Below, piece by piece: positions 42,241 through 42,852 of a stretch of 42,852 nt of DNA. The notes under the pieces are model-generated. The model was not told where the DNA came from, ran no database searches, and was given only the letters and a program-made list of their open reading frames with translations. Source of the DNA: Comamonadaceae bacterium (GTDB lineage Bacteria; Pseudomonadota; Gammaproteobacteria; Burkholderiales; Burkholderiaceae_C). The stretch lies in NCBI GenBank assembly GCA_947446885.1, contig CANFHZ010000010.1:1-42852 (forward strand), written 5' to 3'. Every line of letters begins with the position of its first letter. The stretch's first letter is position 1. Made by a program: the position numbers and the translations under genes.

Positions 42241-42852
42241 TCACGCGCCGCGCAGCAGTGCGCGCAAGCCCTGCCAGTACAGGGGCACGCGGATCAACAC
42301 GAAGACACAAAAAACTGCATTGGCCAGGCCGGTGGCCAAAAACACCTCCGGCACGGTCAAGCCCGCACCCAAAAGCGCGCCGGCAATCAGCGCGCTGGCA
42401 ACCATAAAAAGGGCGTTCAGGATATTGTTGGCGGCAACGATGCGGGCCCGGCAATCGACCGGGCTGCGCAGCTGAATCAAGGCGTACAGGGGCACGCTGA
42501 ACAAGCCGGTAAACAGGCTCATAAAAAGCAAATCCGCCATGACCCGCCAATGGGCGGCATCCGCCGCAAAAGCGGCGGCATCCATCAGCGCGGAAGGCGC
42601 TAAGCCGCTTACGGCGAAATACAAATCCACAGCAAAGGCGCTCATGCCCAGCGCACCAATCGGCACCAGACCCACGCCCTGCGCGCTGGGGCCGCCGCGC
42701 CGCCCCAGGCTTTCGCACAGCAAAGCGCCCACACCCACACCCAGCGAAAACAACACCAGCAGCAGCGAAGCCACCTGCTCGTCCCCGTGCAGCACGTCTT
42801 TGGCAAAGGCCGGGAACTGGCTCAAAAACACCGCCCCGAAAAACCACATCCA
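42241..42852 (-). CDS. MFS transporter (LplT-like), C-terminal half, truncated by window edge
   Basis: The last 204 codons of a membrane protein that continues beyond the right edge. Several helices are visible, with the loop KDVLHGDEQVASLLLVLFSLGVGVGALLCESLGRR (region near the start of the fragment), typical of the MFS group around the lysophospholipid transporter LplT. Its stop lies one base after the trhO stop (convergent). The N-terminal half, which carries the diagnostic MFS motif A, is not in the window. Confidence 0.75.
   Translation of the reverse strand, partial: WMWFFGAVFLSQFPAFAKDVLHGDEQVASLLLVLFSLGVGVGALLCESLGRRGGPSAQGVGLVPIGALGMSAFAVDLYFAVSGLAPSALMDAAAFAADAAHWRVMADLLFMSLFTGLFSVPLYALIQLRSPVDCRARIVAANNILNALFMVASALIAGALLGAGLTVPEVFLATGLANAVFCVFVLIRVPLYWQGLRALLRGA

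Overview
The window reads as a chromosomal segment of a high-GC betaproteobacterium, most likely Burkholderiales/Comamonadaceae (Rhodoferax- or Polaromonas-like). This is inferred from protein style and gene neighbourhoods: DnaE opening, a RibB variant with a degenerate RibA-like half next to ribH-nusB, Bug/Tct transporters, and feoA-feoB followed by a small CGGCDGC protein. No database search was possible. No tRNA, rRNA or CRISPR array was seen.

Layout. (1) 1-1424, minus: N-terminus of an ABC exporter cut by the window edge, then a nitronate monooxygenase-type flavoprotein with a C-terminal cysteine cluster. (2) 1480-11897, minus: a composite defence island read right to left as hsdR, hsdS, a Septu-like PtuA ATPase, a PtuB HNH nuclease, a Schlafen-AlbA_2/RecG-C-like protein and hsdM. 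R comes first, M last, and three extra genes sit between S and M. A 12-bp inverted repeat abuts the hsdR ribosome binding site. (3) 12148-15034, plus: a compact four-gene unit of a minimal J-domain protein and three unrecognised proteins, two with strongly acidic segments. (4) 15065-29779: mostly housekeeping genes: MOSC protein and DnaQ-like exonuclease, CaiB-type CoA transferase, HAD phosphatase, hemH, dusC, tctCBA, hslR, ribB(X)-ribH-nusB-aminotransferase, tolQ-tolR-tolA. (5) 29831-33495: M20 amidohydrolase, then feoA-feoB-small Cys protein on the minus strand behind a Fur-box-like palindrome. (6) 33699-37905: a disturbed accessory patch. It has a ParE-like toxin without its own antitoxin, a convergent addiction-module antitoxin with a toxin stub, a duplicated 3' end of the M20 gene, a Fic protein with an inhibitory motif, an untracked 39-codon ORF, an AT-richer AAA+ ATPase, and gene relics resembling helicase and DUF1016 nuclease pieces. 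(7) 37906-42852: dnaE, trhO and a truncated MFS transporter.

How the parts fit. The type I restriction system, the Septu-like pair and the AlbA_2 protein form one co-directional anti-invader block with stop/start overlaps at hsdR-hsdS and ptuA-ptuB. The ATPase/39-aa ORF/Fic cluster is a second candidate accessory or defence module. It lies in a spot that has collected toxin-antitoxin debris and gene fragments. The surrounding genes are core metabolism, iron uptake, envelope and replication functions.
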